NCBI GenBank assembly: GCA_945861895.1
Contig: CAMAWF010000023.1
Coordinates: forward strand, 1-40,219
Length of the DNA: 40,219 nucleotides
DNA from: Rhizobium sp. Q54
GTDB taxonomy: Bacteria > Pseudomonadota > Alphaproteobacteria > Rhizobiales > Xanthobacteraceae
Reading direction: 5' to 3'
Below are positions 1 through 8,040 of this stretch, in pieces. Position 1 is the first letter of the stretch. Every line of letters begins with the position of its first letter. The position numbers and the translations under genes were made by a program. The notes under the pieces are model-generated. The model was not told where the DNA came from, ran no database searches, and saw only the letters and a program-made list of their open reading frames with translations.

Positions 1-25
1 TCGTGAATACGAATAGGTCCGAACT

Positions 26-80
26 CCCTCACCCGGCTCGCGGTGTCGCCGCTCGCCACCCTCTCCCCCAAGGGGAGAGG
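26..80. repeat. Family A intergenic palindrome (partial unit)
   Basis: This stretch starts CCCTCACCCGGCTCGC and ends in a CTCTCCCC/GGGGAGAG stem. The same sequence words recur at 12674-12803 and 35248-35420, so it is a dispersed palindromic repeat. It sits immediately upstream of pntA2 and lies within its leader. Confidence 0.75.
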
Positions 81-102
81 GAAAAGAAGTAAGCAGGCTC
101 CC

Positions 103-426
103 ATGGACCACATCGCCACCGCCGTCGATCCCTTCGTGTTCCGCCTCTCGATTTTCGTGATGGCGGTTTTCGTCGGCTATTACGTTGTCTGGTCGGTGAC
201 GCCGGCCCTGCACACGCCGCTGATGTCGGTGACCAACGCCATCTCCTCGGTGATCGTGGTCGGCGGGCTGCTCGCGGTCGGTGTGCCGATGGCGACCGAC
301 AGCTCCGGTCCGCTGTGGGCGCGCGGGCTCGGTTTCGTGGCGCTGGTGCTCGCTTCGGTCAACATCTTCGGCGGATTTCTCGTAACCCAGCGCATGCTCG
401 GCATGTACCAGAAGAAAAAGAAGTGA
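103..426 (+). CDS. pntAB: NAD(P) transhydrogenase subunit alpha, membrane part (PntA2/PntAB)
   Basis: This is a 107-residue membrane protein matching the short second alpha subunit of proton-translocating NAD(P)+ transhydrogenase in alphaproteobacteria, where PntA is split into a soluble NAD-binding part and this membrane part. It shows three to four hydrophobic segments, roughly residues 11-33, 41-65 and 70-95, and ends in a lysine-rich tail. The ATG at 103 is chosen because the open frame upstream runs through a dispersed palindrome. The soluble alpha subunit gene is expected just left of the window edge. The pntB gene follows after a 127-base gap that holds another palindrome. The complete enzyme uses the proton gradient to make NADPH from NADH. 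Confidence 0.88.
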   Translation: MDHIATAVDPFVFRLSIFVMAVFVGYYVVWSVTPALHTPLMSVTNAISSVIVVGGLLAVGVPMATDSSGPLWARGLGFVALVLASVNIFGGFLVTQRMLGMYQKKKK

Positions 427-460
427 CGACGGCAATGAATTCCTCGCTTCGCAAAATGTC

Positions 461-543
461 GTCGTCATTGCCGGGCTTGACCCGGCAATCCAGCGAAATC
501 CATTTGTATAAGATGGATGCGCGGGTCGGGCCCGCGCATGACG
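461..543. repeat. Family B palindrome pair (pntA2-pntB gap)
   Basis: There are two inverted repeats in a row: TTGCCGGGCTTGACCCGGCAA, and a second one centred on the GCGGGTCGGGCCCGC region near 520-536, bounded by GTCAT and ATGAC. The same bipartite arrangement recurs at 2867, 10071, 16003 and 31166. It fills most of the gap inside the transhydrogenase operon and could form stable hairpins in the transcript. Confidence 0.85.
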
Positions 544-553
544 GAGTGTGGCC

Positions 554-1951
554 ATGAGCGCAAACATCGCCGCGCTGCTTTACCTCGTCGCCGGCGTTCT
601 TTTCATCCTGGCGCTGCGCGGATTGTCGCACCCGGAAACCAGCCGGCAGGGCAATCTGTTCGGCATGGTGGGCATGGCCATCGCGATGCTCACCACGCTG
701 GCCGCGCATCCGCCTTCCGACGGCATCGGCTGGGCGCTGGTCGCGGGCGGGCTGGCGCTCGGCGGCGGCACTGGCGCGGTGATTGCGCGCAAAGTGCCGA
801 TGACGTCGATGCCGGAACTGGTCGCCGCCTTCCATTCGCTGGTCGGCATGGCGGCGGTGCTGGTGGCGGCAGGCGCGTATTACGCACCGGCGGCTTTCGA
901 CATTGGCGCGCCCGGCAACATTCATAAGTCCAGCCTGGTCGAGATGTCGCTCGGCGTTGCGATCGGCGCCGTTACATTCACCGGCTCGATCATCGCGTTC
1001 CTGAAACTCTCCGGCCGTATGAGTGGGGCGCCAATCCTGCTGCCGGGGCGCCACATCATCAACGTCGCGCTCGCGGCGGTGACGATCTTCTTCATCTATG
1101 GGCTGGTGGTCTCGCAGAGCCAGATCGACTTCTGGCTGGTGACGGGTCTGGCGCTGCTGTTCGGCGTGCTCATCATCATCCCGATCGGCGGCGCCGACAT
1201 GCCGGTGGTGATCTCGATGCTCAATTCGTATTCGGGCTGGGCGGCGGCCGGCATCGGCTTCACGCTCGGCAATTCCGCGCTGATCATCACCGGCGCGCTG
1301 GTCGGCTCGTCCGGCGCGATCCTGTCCTACATCATGTGCAGAGGCATGAACCGCTCGTTCGTCTCGGTCATTCTCGGCGGTTTCGGCGGCGAGGTGGCGG
1401 GACCTGCCGCGGGCAAGGAGCAGCGCCCGGTAAAGCTCGGCTCCGCCGAGGATGCCGCCTACATCATGAAGAACGCCTCGAAAGTCATCATCGTGCCGGG
1501 TTACGGCATGGCGGTGGCGCAGGCGCAACATGCGCTGCGCGAGATGGCCGACCACCTGAAAAAAGAGGGCGTCGAGGTCAAATACGCCATCCATCCGGTC
1601 GCCGGCCGCATGCCCGGCCACATGAACGTGCTGCTGGCCGAGGCCAATGTGCCCTACGACGAAGTTTTCGAGCTGGAAGACATCAATTCCGAATTCGCCC
1701 AGGCCGACATCGCCTTCGTCATCGGCGCCAACGACGTGACCAATCCGGCGGCCGAGGATGACAAGTCCTCGCCGATCTACGGCATGCCGGTGCTGCAAGT
1801 CTGGAAGGCGGGCACGGTGATGTTCATTAAACGATCGTTGGCGTCCGGCTATGCCGGCATCGACAATCCGCTATTTTATCGCGACAACACCATGATGCTG
1901 CTCGGCGACGCCAAGAAGATGACCGAGGGCATCGTCAAGAGCATGGGCTGA
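554..1951 (+). CDS. pntB: NAD(P) transhydrogenase subunit beta
   Basis: This is a full-length PntB of 465 residues. The N-terminal part (about 1-265) is a series of hydrophobic helices forming most of the proton channel. The C-terminal part (about 285-465) is the NADP(H)-binding domain III, with VPGYGMAVAQAQ near residue 314 and GANDVTNPAA near 390. The start is the ATG at 554, with GGAG seven bases upstream; a GTG two codons earlier is less well placed. It pairs with pntA2 upstream to form the proton-translocating transhydrogenase in the inner membrane. The DUF3606 gene begins 17 bases after its stop and could be read through. Confidence 0.95.
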   Translation: MSANIAALLYLVAGVLFILALRGLSHPETSRQGNLFGMVGMAIAMLTTLAAHPPSDGIGWALVAGGLALGGGTGAVIARKVPMTSMPELVAAFHSLVGMAAVLVAAGAYYAPAAFDIGAPGNIHKSSLVEMSLGVAIGAVTFTGSIIAFLKLSGRMSGAPILLPGRHIINVALAAVTIFFIYGLVVSQSQIDFWLVTGLALLFGVLIIIPIGGADMPVVISMLNSYSGWAAAGIGFTLGNSALIITGALVGSSGAILSYIMCRGMNRSFVSVILGGFGGEVAGPAAGKEQRPVKLGSAEDAAYIMKNASKVIIVPGYGMAVAQAQHALREMADHLKKEGVEVKYAIHPVAGRMPGHMNVLLAEANVPYDEVFELEDINSEFAQADIAFVIGANDVTNPAAEDDKSSPIYGMPVLQVWKAGTVMFIKRSLASGYAGIDNPLFYRDNTMMLLGDAKKMTEGIVKSMG

Positions 1952-1968
1952 CTGCAAAGGAGATCGAC

Positions 1969-2334
1969 ATGGCAGACAACAAGAGCAAGCGCGGCGGTTC
2001 GGATCGTGGATTGATTGCAGTGAGCGAGCCTTACGAGGTTCGCTATTGGTCGAAGAAGTTCAAGGTGACGCCCGCGAAGTTGAAATACGCGGTCAAGAAA
2101 GTCGGCCATTCGGCCAAGAAGGTCGAAGCCTATATCAAGGTGCAAAAGCACAAGGCGCGCGACAAGGCGCTGATCGCCATCAGCCAGCCTTACGAAGTCC
2201 GCTATTGGTCGAAGAAATTCAAAGTCACGCCGGCCAAGCTGAAAGCGGCGGTGAAAGCCGCCGGCCATTCGTCTAAAAAAGTTGGCGCTTACATTAAGGC
2301 CAAGAAAAAGCGCCCGGCGAAGCGGAAGAAATAA
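1969..2334 (+). CDS. Tandem DUF3606 protein
   Basis: This is a small, strongly basic protein of 121 residues made of two copies of a DUF3606-like unit, at residues 12-57 and 65-110. The units share 37 of 46 residues, including the identical 19-residue block PYEVRYWSKKFKVTPAKLK, and have a 53-residue period. Most DUF3606 proteins I know of carry one unit. The C-terminus is lysine/arginine rich, and the charge pattern would suit nucleic-acid binding, but no function is established. The start at 1969 has AGGAGAT upstream. It follows pntB closely and converges on the acetyltransferase gene with only an 11-base gap, so the two transcripts probably overlap. Confidence 0.85.
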   Translation: MADNKSKRGGSDRGLIAVSEPYEVRYWSKKFKVTPAKLKYAVKKVGHSAKKVEAYIKVQKHKARDKALIAISQPYEVRYWSKKFKVTPAKLKAAVKAAGHSSKKVGAYIKAKKKRPAKRKK

Positions 2335-2345
2335 GGCGTGGGCAG

Positions 2346-2855
2346 CTAAAGCTTCCGCAACATCACCAGCGCATCGACGAAACCAAGACGCGGATGCGCG
2401 AAGACGCCGGGCAGGCGTCCGGCGATTTCAAAGCCGCAGGACTGCCACAGCCGTACCGCGCGCTCGTTGCTGGCGATGACGAAATTGAACTGCATGGCGC
2501 GGAAGCCGCGCGCCTTTGCGCGGGCGAGCGAATGCGCGCACATCGCCCGCGCGATGCCGCGCTCCTGCGCTCCGCTTGCGACCATGTAGCCGCAATTGGC
2601 GACATGACCGCCGCCACCAGGATTGTTGGCGCGCAGGTAATAGGTCGCGACGATCTCGCCGTCCTCGGCGACAAAGACTTCATGTGCGGCCGAGCGCCAA
2701 TAGGCCAGGGCATCTGTCCTGCTCCAGTCGCGCGGCAGCGGATAGGTCTCGCCGGCGCGGATCACCGGCTCGATGACGCGCCAGATCGCGTCGTCGTCGC
2801 TCGCTGTGGCGGGGCGGATATGAATGGACGCCTGTTGCGCTTTCATCGAGGACAT
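2346..2855 (-). CDS. GNAT-family N-acetyltransferase
   Basis: This 169-residue protein has the GNAT fold signature: an N-terminal beta-alpha segment (IHIRPATASDDDAI), the central strand with EDGEIVATYYL, and the acetyl-CoA loop region GAQERGIARAMCAHSLARAKARG, which corresponds to motif A. This is followed by FVIASNERAVRLWQSCGFE, the typical motif-B alanine/asparagine helix before the GF turn. The substrate cannot be read from the sequence. An alternative start three codons in (ATG at 2846) is possible. It converges with the DUF3606 gene and is divergent from the DUF3574 gene across a palindrome. Confidence 0.85.
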   Translation of the reverse strand: MSSMKAQQASIHIRPATASDDDAIWRVIEPVIRAGETYPLPRDWSRTDALAYWRSAAHEVFVAEDGEIVATYYLRANNPGGGGHVANCGYMVASGAQERGIARAMCAHSLARAKARGFRAMQFNFVIASNERAVRLWQSCGFEIAGRLPGVFAHPRLGFVDALVMLRKL

Positions 2856-2866
2856 GTGCTCATTAC

Positions 2867-2953
2867 TGTCATGGCCGGGCTTGTCCCGGCCATCCCGTTA
2901 ATGTGGGCAGTGCGTCCCCAAGCGGGATCGCCGGGACAAGCCCGGCGATGACA
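2867..2953. repeat. Family B palindrome pair (GNAT-DUF3574 gap)
   Basis: The left arm GTCATGGCCGGGCTTGTCCC and the right arm ending GGGACAAGCCCGGCGATGAC form two adjacent inverted repeats. It fills the divergent gap between the acetyltransferase and the DUF3574 gene, so their promoters must lie in or around it. Confidence 0.85.
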
Positions 2954-2965
2954 GGCAAAGAGACG

Positions 2966-3382
2966 ATGGCGTCGATCCGAAACCTTATCCTCGTTTTAAT
3001 CGTGGCTGCAACGCCGCTCAATGTCGCCGCGCAAAACCTGACATGCCGTCCGAGCGAAAAGTCGATGCTGCAGGTCGAGCTGCTGTTTGGCCGCAACATC
3101 GGCGGCCGTCTTGGCGTGAGCGAGAAAAAATGGTCGCGCTTCGTCGAAGCCGAGATCACGCCGCGTTTTCCGCAAGGCCTGACGGTGCTGGAGGCCGGCG
3201 GCCAATGGCGCGACACCGGCAACAAGCGCATCGTGCGCGAGCGCAGCAAGATCGTCGTGTTGATCGTGCCGGCGGATACCAATAGCTACGAGCGGCTCGA
3301 TGCGATCGTTGCCGCCTATAAGGATCGATTCAATCAGCAGGCGGTCGGCATGGTGGCGCGTCCGGTCTGCACCAATCTGTAG
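2966..3382 (+). CDS. DUF3574 secreted protein
   Basis: This 138-residue protein has a signal peptide at about residues 1-22 (hydrophobic ILVLIVAATPLNVAA, cleavage probably after VAAQ or AAQ). The mature part resembles DUF3574: VELLFGRNIG, a central FVEAEITPRFPQGLTVLEAGGQW segment and a C-terminal YKDRFNQQAVGMV helix. Two cysteines, one near the mature N-terminus and one near the C-terminus (VARPVC), could form a disulfide in the periplasm. The ATG at 2966 is preferred over an in-frame start at 2903, which lies inside a palindrome. No function is known for the family. It converges with the MgtC-like gene, with 8 bases between the stops. Confidence 0.85.
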   Translation: MASIRNLILVLIVAATPLNVAAQNLTCRPSEKSMLQVELLFGRNIGGRLGVSEKKWSRFVEAEITPRFPQGLTVLEAGGQWRDTGNKRIVRERSKIVVLIVPADTNSYERLDAIVAAYKDRFNQQAVGMVARPVCTNL

Positions 3383-3390
3383 CGCGATTG

Positions 3391-4083
3391 TCAGTCCCCG
3401 ACTGGCGTGATGCGGAATTCGATCACTTGCGACAGGCCGCGCAACTGCTTCGACAGCGATTCGATCGCGCGTTGGTCGCGACTGCGGATCGTCATGCGGT
3501 ACTCGAAAATCTTTCCGCCTTCCATCAGACGCGACGACAGATTGGCGACGGAGAATCCGTGCCTGCCGATGAGCTTGCGCACGGCTTCCTCGCTCATCAC
3601 CGACTTGCGGTTAAAGCCGATGACATGGTGGGCGTAGTATTCCGACGGCAGCATGTTCTCGATTCTTCGGAACACATGCAGCACCGCGACGGTGATGAAC
3701 GCGCCGAGAATGGCGGGAAAATAAAATCCGATCCCGACCAGGATGCCGAGCGCGGACGTGATCCAGATCGACGCCGCGGTGGTGAGCCCGCGCACGCTCA
3801 GCCCTTCCTTGAATATGACGCCGGCGCCGAGGAAGCCGATGCCGGTCATGATGCCTTGCGCCATGCGGGTCGGGTCGGCGCGGATGGTGTCGAGCGGCAC
3901 TTCCGTCATCCAGTTCAACTGATAAACCGTGACCAGCATGAGCAGCGCGGAGGCGAGGCAGACCAGCGAATGGGTGCGGAAGCCGGCGGGGCGGCCGTGC
4001 AGGCTGCGTTCCAGGCCGATCAATCCGCCGATGGCGAGCGCGGTCAGCAGGCGGACGACAATGACGATTTCATCGTTTGACAT
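3391..4083 (-). CDS. MgtC/SapB family membrane protein
   Basis: This 230-residue protein has the MgtC signature: an N-terminal hydrophobic segment with ALAIGGLIGLERSLHGRPAG, then TRMAQGIMTGIGFLGAGVIF and GLTTAASIWITSALGILVG, giving four to five membrane helices within about residues 8-140. A soluble ACT-like C-terminal domain follows (about 150-230). Family members modulate Mg2+-related or phosphate-related adaptation and inhibit the F-ATPase in some pathogens; a transport role is not established. The ATG at 4083 is chosen over a TTG-like upstream start because it begins directly before the first helix. It is divergent from the hydrolase gene by 48 bases, so the two share a promoter region. 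Confidence 0.87.
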   Translation of the reverse strand: MSNDEIVIVVRLLTALAIGGLIGLERSLHGRPAGFRTHSLVCLASALLMLVTVYQLNWMTEVPLDTIRADPTRMAQGIMTGIGFLGAGVIFKEGLSVRGLTTAASIWITSALGILVGIGFYFPAILGAFITVAVLHVFRRIENMLPSEYYAHHVIGFNRKSVMSEEAVRKLIGRHGFSVANLSSRLMEGGKIFEYRMTIRSRDQRAIESLSKQLRGLSQVIEFRITPVGD

Positions 4084-4131
4084 GAATCTGTCATATAACC
4101 GCAAGTGCCCCGGGCACAACTGGTTTTCACA

Positions 4132-4935
4132 ATGCCAAGCTTAAAGTGGCTGCTGATCGTCGTTTTTGCGGGCTACGGCGGCGTTCTGGCGCTGATGTAT
4201 CTGTTTCAGCGCAGCTTGATGTATTTCCCGGACACCGCGCGCACGCCGCCGGCCGCGGCCGGGCTGCCGCAGGCCGAGGAAATTTTTCTCGACACTGCGG
4301 ATGGCGAGCGCGTCATTGCCTGGCATGTGCCGCCGCAAGGCAGCAAGCTGGTCGTCTTGTATTTCCACGGCAATGGCGGCGCGCTGCCGCTGCGGGCGAA
4401 CCGTTTCCGCAATCTCACGTCCGACGGCACCGGATTGCTGGCGCTGTCCTATCGCGGCTATGGCGGCTCGACGGGGCGCCCGAGCGAGCAAGGACTTATC
4501 CGCGATGCCGAGGCGGCCTATCAATTTGCCGCTTTGCGCTACGCGCCGGGGCGTATCGTTCTCTGGGGCGAATCGCTCGGCACCGCCCTTGCCGTGGCGG
4601 TTGCCGCCACGCGGCCAGTCCCTGGGCTCATTCTCGATGCGCCATTTACGTCGGCGGCCGATGTCGGCGCCGCGGCCTATCCCTTCCTGCCGGTGCGCTG
4701 GCTGATCAAGGATTCATTCCGCTCGGACGAGCGCATCGTACACGTCAGCGCTCCCTTGCTGGTGCTGCACGGCGAGCGCGACGGCATCATTCCCATTTCA
4801 TTCGGCGAACGGCTGTTTGCTCTGGCGCGCGAGCCCAAGCGTTTCGTGCGCTTTGCGCAAGGCGGGCATGTCAATCTCGACGATCACGGCGCGATGAATG
4901 CGGTGCGTGCCTTTCTTGCCGAGCGCTTTCCATAA
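4132..4935 (+). CDS. Alpha/beta hydrolase (BEM46/ABHD13-like), membrane-anchored
   Basis: This 267-residue hydrolase has one N-terminal membrane helix (about residues 5-24) followed by MYFPD and a catalytic domain. The visible elements are the oxyanion loop HGNGG, the nucleophile elbow GESLG, the acid Asp in LHGERDGIIP and the catalytic His in GGHVNL, in the right order and spacing for a serine hydrolase. This layout is typical of BEM46/ABHD13-type enzymes anchored to the membrane with unknown substrates. The ATG at 4132 is preferred to the GTG at 4105, since the extra residues add nothing conserved. It converges on rpsU across a terminator hairpin. Confidence 0.88.
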   Translation: MPSLKWLLIVVFAGYGGVLALMYLFQRSLMYFPDTARTPPAAAGLPQAEEIFLDTADGERVIAWHVPPQGSKLVVLYFHGNGGALPLRANRFRNLTSDGTGLLALSYRGYGGSTGRPSEQGLIRDAEAAYQFAALRYAPGRIVLWGESLGTALAVAVAATRPVPGLILDAPFTSAADVGAAAYPFLPVRWLIKDSFRSDERIVHVSAPLLVLHGERDGIIPISFGERLFALAREPKRFVRFAQGGHVNLDDHGAMNAVRAFLAERFP

Positions 4936-4964
4936 AGCAAAAGCGCGGGCCGTAAAGCCCGCGC
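4936..4964 (-). terminator. Intrinsic terminator of rpsU
   Basis: The perfect 8-bp stem GCGCGGGC/GCCCGCGC (4943-4950 and 4957-4964) has a six-base loop. Read on the minus strand it is followed by TTTTGCTTT, so it fits a terminator for rpsU. It lies just past the stop of the convergent hydrolase gene. Confidence 0.75.
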
Positions 4965-5007
4965 CTGGAACGATTGCAGCAGCAATCGAAAGCTGATGAG
5001 CCATCTG

Positions 5008-5325
5008 TCAGCCGAAACGGCGTCCGCCACCGCCGCCCATGCCGCCGCCGCCCATGCCGCCGCGGCCGCCACCGGGGCCACCAGGCCCGCCGGCGCCGGC
5101 AACGATGCGGGGCTTCATCGGCAGCAGGCCTTCGCGCTGCATCTTCTTGCGCGCGAGCTTGCGGGCACGGCGGATCGCTTCCGCCCTTTCCCGCGCCTTT
5201 TTTTCCGATGGTTTTTCGTAATGGCCGCGAAGCTTCATCTCGCGGAAGATGCCCTCGCGCTGCATCTTTTTCTTCAGCGCCTTGAGGGCCTGATCGACAT
5301 TGTTGTCGCGAACGAGAACTTGCAC
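5008..5325 (-). CDS. rpsU: 30S ribosomal protein bS21 with glycine-rich tail
   Basis: This is bS21 of the small ribosomal subunit. Residues 1-72 are the conserved basic part, beginning [20 protein letters not shown]; it contributes to initiation near the 3' end of 16S rRNA. The rest (about 76-105) is an unusual tail almost wholly of Gly with Pro, Met and Arg. The heptapeptide KKMQREG appears twice, at residues 19-25 and 60-66. Total length is 105 residues against about 70 in E. coli; long tails are known in Rhizobiales. The start codon is GTG, with AGGAG six bases upstream. A terminator hairpin follows the stop. Confidence 0.93.
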   Translation of the reverse strand: MQVLVRDNNVDQALKALKKKMQREGIFREMKLRGHYEKPSEKKARERAEAIRRARKLARKKMQREGLLPMKPRIVAGAGGPGGPGGGRGGMGGGGMGGGGGRRFG

Positions 5326-5448
5326 CGTTGCTCCTGGGTTATCCGGCGGCCGGGATTAGGGTCGAAAACCCCTGAATTTCGGGGCTTCTGAGTCGCGCGG
5401 CAATAGCAGAAAAGGGGTTAAGAGTCTATCGCAGGGAAATATTGCAGG

Positions 5449-5703
5449 TCAGTTGTTCTGCCGTTCCAGCAAGGCTTTGCCGCGCTCGGTGACCACTACT
5501 TCGGCTTCTCCCATGGCTGCCCGCGCGCTTTTTCGCCGGATCAGGCCGTCGTCAAGCGCATCTTCCCATATCGACAGCTGAGGGCATGTGCTGCGCCAGG
5601 CGTCCATTGCCTGCCGATAGCTGCGGGGCGCCTCGGACAGCCAGGTCAGAAACTGGATTGTCAGGTAGCCCTTTGGGCCTTTCACGACCGTCGGCATGGC
5701 CAA
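5449..5703 (-). CDS. Conserved small hypothetical protein
   Basis: This is an 84-residue soluble protein I cannot assign to a named family. It begins near MPTVVKGPKGYLTIQF, contains a predicted helix with SYRQAMDAWRSTCPQL and has a C-terminal strand-like segment EAEVVVTERGKALLERQ that resembles the end of small winged-helix domains. The TTG at 5703 has GGAG six bases upstream; the ATG two codons later has a 12-base spacing, so TTG may be the real start. It lies 45 bases after purK on the same strand and could be the last gene of the purE-purK transcript. Confidence 0.6.
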   Translation of the reverse strand: MAMPTVVKGPKGYLTIQFLTWLSEAPRSYRQAMDAWRSTCPQLSIWEDALDDGLIRRKSARAAMGEAEVVVTERGKALLERQNN

Positions 5704-5748
5704 AATATGCTCCGAAATTCCGGCAGGTTCCAGGTCTCCGCGCAGCTG

Positions 5749-6852
5749 CTATTTCGCGCCTTGCCGCGCCGCGGGGAAAACCCTTGTCACATGCCCCATC
5801 TTGCGGCCCGGCCGCGCGTCCTTCTTGCCGTAAAGATGAATGCTGGCGCCCGGCACGCTGAGCCAGCGGGCATAGCCGTTCACCTCGGCGCCGATCAGGT
5901 TGACCATCTCCACCCGGCCGTGGCGGATGGGCTTGGCGAGCGGCCAGCCGGCCACCGCGCGGATGTGTTGCTCGAACTGCGAGACGGAAGCGCCGTCTAT
6001 CGTCCAGTGGCCGGAATTGTGCACGCGCGGCGCGATCTCGTTGACCAGCAAAGTGCGCCCCTTGCCCTTGCGGACGACGAACATTTCAACCGCCAGCACG
6101 CCGACATAATCGAAGGCTTCCGCGATGCGCTGGGCGATCCGCCGGGCCTCTTGCGCGAGCGCGGGCGAGACCGCCGCCGGCACCCTGGAGAGTTTGAGAA
6201 TGTGATCGCGATGTTCGTTCTCGGTGACGTCGAAACAGGCGATCTTGCCGTCTCGCGAGCGTGCGGCGACGACCGAGACTTCGCGCTCGAAATTCACGAA
6301 GCCTTCCAGGATGCACGGTGCCTGCCGCAACGCGCGCCAGGCCGCGGCGGCATCGCCGCCCAATTTGCCGTCTTTGGCGATCTTCGCCTGGCCTTTGCCG
6401 TCATAGCCGAGGCGGCGGGTTTTCAGCACGGCGGGCAGCCCGATGGTCTCGACCGCGTCGGCCAGTTGCGCCGCGCTATGGACGGGAGCATAGGGCGCGG
6501 TTGCGATTTTCAGCTTAGTGATAAAATCTTTTTCGATCAGCCGGTCCTGCGTCGTCTCCAGCACTTTTGGGTCGGGGAAAACCGGCTTGCGCGCCGCCAG
6601 AAAGGCCGCCGCCTCGGCCGGCACATTCTCGAATTCATAGGTTATGACATCGCAGGCGCGGGCGAATTTTTCCAGTGCCGCACGGTCGGAAAATTCCGCC
6701 AGCGTGGCGCGCGGCGCGACCTGGAACGAGCAGGCGTCGCGTTCGGAGGAAAATACATGGCATTGCAGGCCGAGCCGCGCGGTGGCCAGCGCCAGCATGC
6801 GGCCGAGTTGTCCGCCGCCGAGAATCCCGATGGTCGCCCCAGGCTTGAGCAC
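5749..6852 (-). CDS. purK: N5-carboxyaminoimidazole ribonucleotide synthase
   Basis: PurK makes N5-CAIR from AIR, ATP and bicarbonate in purine synthesis. The protein has 367 residues, the usual length. It begins with the Rossmann-like IGILGGGQLGRMLA (8-21), then TYEFENVPAE (71-80) and the ATP-grasp segment LKTRRLGYDGKGQ (143-155). EGFVNFEREVSV (183-194) and the metal-binding NEIAPRVHNSGHW near 270 follow. The start is a GTG immediately after the purE stop, which indicates translational coupling; no ATG is available before the conserved motif. The product is passed to PurE, encoded upstream. Confidence 0.96.
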   Translation of the reverse strand: MLKPGATIGILGGGQLGRMLALATARLGLQCHVFSSERDACSFQVAPRATLAEFSDRAALEKFARACDVITYEFENVPAEAAAFLAARKPVFPDPKVLETTQDRLIEKDFITKLKIATAPYAPVHSAAQLADAVETIGLPAVLKTRRLGYDGKGQAKIAKDGKLGGDAAAAWRALRQAPCILEGFVNFEREVSVVAARSRDGKIACFDVTENEHRDHILKLSRVPAAVSPALAQEARRIAQRIAEAFDYVGVLAVEMFVVRKGKGRTLLVNEIAPRVHNSGHWTIDGASVSQFEQHIRAVAGWPLAKPIRHGRVEMVNLIGAEVNGYARWLSVPGASIHLYGKKDARPGRKMGHVTRVFPAARQGAK

Positions 6853-7356
6853 TTAGCCCTTGGGGCGCAAGTTTTTGGGGTACTTGGCGACTGTCGCACT
6901 TTGGCGCGCGCGATAGGCGTCCAGCCGCTTGGCGATTTTTGCATCGGACAATGCCAGCACGCTCGCCGCAAGCAGGGCTGCATTGATCGCGCCGGGCTTG
7001 CCGATCGCCAGCGTGCCGACCGGCACACCCGCCGGCATCTGCATGATGGAGAGCAGCGAGTCCTTGCCTTCGAGCGCGGTGGTGTGCATCGGCACGCCGA
7101 ACACCGGCAGCGCCGTCATCGCGGCGGTCATGCCCGGAAGGTGTGCCGCGCCGCCCGCGCCGGCAATGACGACCTTGAATCCGTTCTTGCGCGCGTTGCG
7201 GGCGAATTCATAGAGCCGGGCGGGCGTGCGGTGCGCCGAGACGATCAGCGCTTGATAGCCGATCTTGAGGCCGTCGAGCGTCTCGGCGGCATGTGTCATT
7301 GTGCTCCAGTCGGACTGGCTGCCCATGATGATTGCGACCGATTTTGCTGCCGGCAT
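6853..7356 (-). CDS. purE: N5-carboxyaminoimidazole ribonucleotide mutase
   Basis: PurE converts N5-CAIR to CAIR. The 167-residue protein shows the class I PurE motifs: [14 protein letters not shown] (7-20), SAHRTP (40-45), the glycine-rich [12 protein letters not shown] near 65-76, and [18 protein letters not shown]. It is the first gene of the purE-purK pair, whose coding regions abut without a gap. The divergent diguanylate cyclase gene starts 98 bases away, so both promoters lie in that gap. Confidence 0.96.
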   Translation of the reverse strand: MPAAKSVAIIMGSQSDWSTMTHAAETLDGLKIGYQALIVSAHRTPARLYEFARNARKNGFKVVIAGAGGAAHLPGMTAAMTALPVFGVPMHTTALEGKDSLLSIMQMPAGVPVGTLAIGKPGAINAALLAASVLALSDAKIAKRLDAYRARQSATVAKYPKNLRPKG

Positions 7357-7454
7357 CCGCCCCCGCGATCCTCGCGCGCGCCCGAAAGGAAGCGGCGGAT
7401 TATAGGTTGGGGCTCCCCTGTGGCAAGCGGAACGGGACCTGTATCCTGCCTGTC

Positions 7455-8009
7455 ATGAAGGACGACGCCACCGAGACCATCCGGCTGAAAGCCGAACTCG
7501 CCGCAGCGCGCGCGCGGATCGCCGAGCTTGAGGCGCGCGCCGACATCGATCCGCTCACCGACATCGTCAATCGGCACGGCTTCGAACGCGAGCTGGCGCG
7601 CTCGCTGGCCTATGTGAAGCGTTACGGCACCGATGCGGCGCTGATCTATCTCGACCTCGACGGCTTCAAGCCGATCAACGACCGCCACGGCCACGCGGCC
7701 GGCGATGCGCTGCTCAAAGCGGTGGCCGCAGTATTGACCCGCCAGGTGCGCGCCTCCGATCTGGTGGCGCGGCTCGGCGGCGACGAGTTCGCCGTGCTGA
7801 TGTGGAATCTGGGCGCGCAAGCCGCGACTGCAAAGGCGCTGGAACTGGAAGAGCTGATTGCATCCGAGCGCGTCGGGCATGACGGTGGCGAGCTTGCCGT
7901 CGGCGTATCCGCCGGCGTTGCCACGCTCGCCCCGCACGATACGCCGGCGCAGGTGATCGATGCCGCCGACAGGGCGATGTATCTGCGCAAGAAGGAGCGG
8001 CGAAAATAA
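7455..8009 (+). CDS. GGDEF-domain diguanylate cyclase, short and soluble
   Basis: This is a 184-residue protein consisting of little more than a GGDEF domain. The active-site motif RLGGDEFAV is intact. The inhibitory I-site RASD lies five residues before it, so an active, product-inhibited enzyme making cyclic di-GMP from GTP is expected. Residues about 8-27 (KAELAAARARIAELEARA) form a short coiled coil likely to dimerise the cyclase. There is no membrane segment or sensor domain. The start at 7455 is the first ATG outside the purE reading frame; an upstream in-frame start would overlap purE. It ends in a strong hairpin. Confidence 0.9.
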   Translation: MKDDATETIRLKAELAAARARIAELEARADIDPLTDIVNRHGFERELARSLAYVKRYGTDAALIYLDLDGFKPINDRHGHAAGDALLKAVAAVLTRQVRASDLVARLGGDEFAVLMWNLGAQAATAKALELEELIASERVGHDGGELAVGVSAGVATLAPHDTPAQVIDAADRAMYLRKKERRK

Positions 8010-8033
8010 TCCCTCCCCCACCGGGGGAGGGAT
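8009..8033. terminator. Bidirectional hairpin between GGDEF and DUF465 genes
   Basis: This is an 11-bp perfect stem ATCCCTCCCCC/GGGGGAGGGAT with a three-base loop, starting on the last base of the GGDEF stop codon. On the minus strand it is followed by TATTTTC, so it can terminate the DUF465 transcript. On the plus strand it has no U-tract but may protect the mRNA end. Confidence 0.6.
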
Positions 8034-8040
8034 AAGAACA

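Noticed and set aside
359-1798. Long open frame antisense to pntA2-pntB
   Set aside because: Composition is Arg/His rich, as expected from the complementary strand of a GC-rich gene; no motif is seen. The same holds for long antisense frames over prpE (about 11969-14479), purK and the right-end genes.
5390-5426. Two GAGTC sites (CcrM GANTC) upstream of rpsU
   Set aside because: GANTC sites occur elsewhere in the window often enough that two within 40 bases is weak evidence of cell-cycle control.
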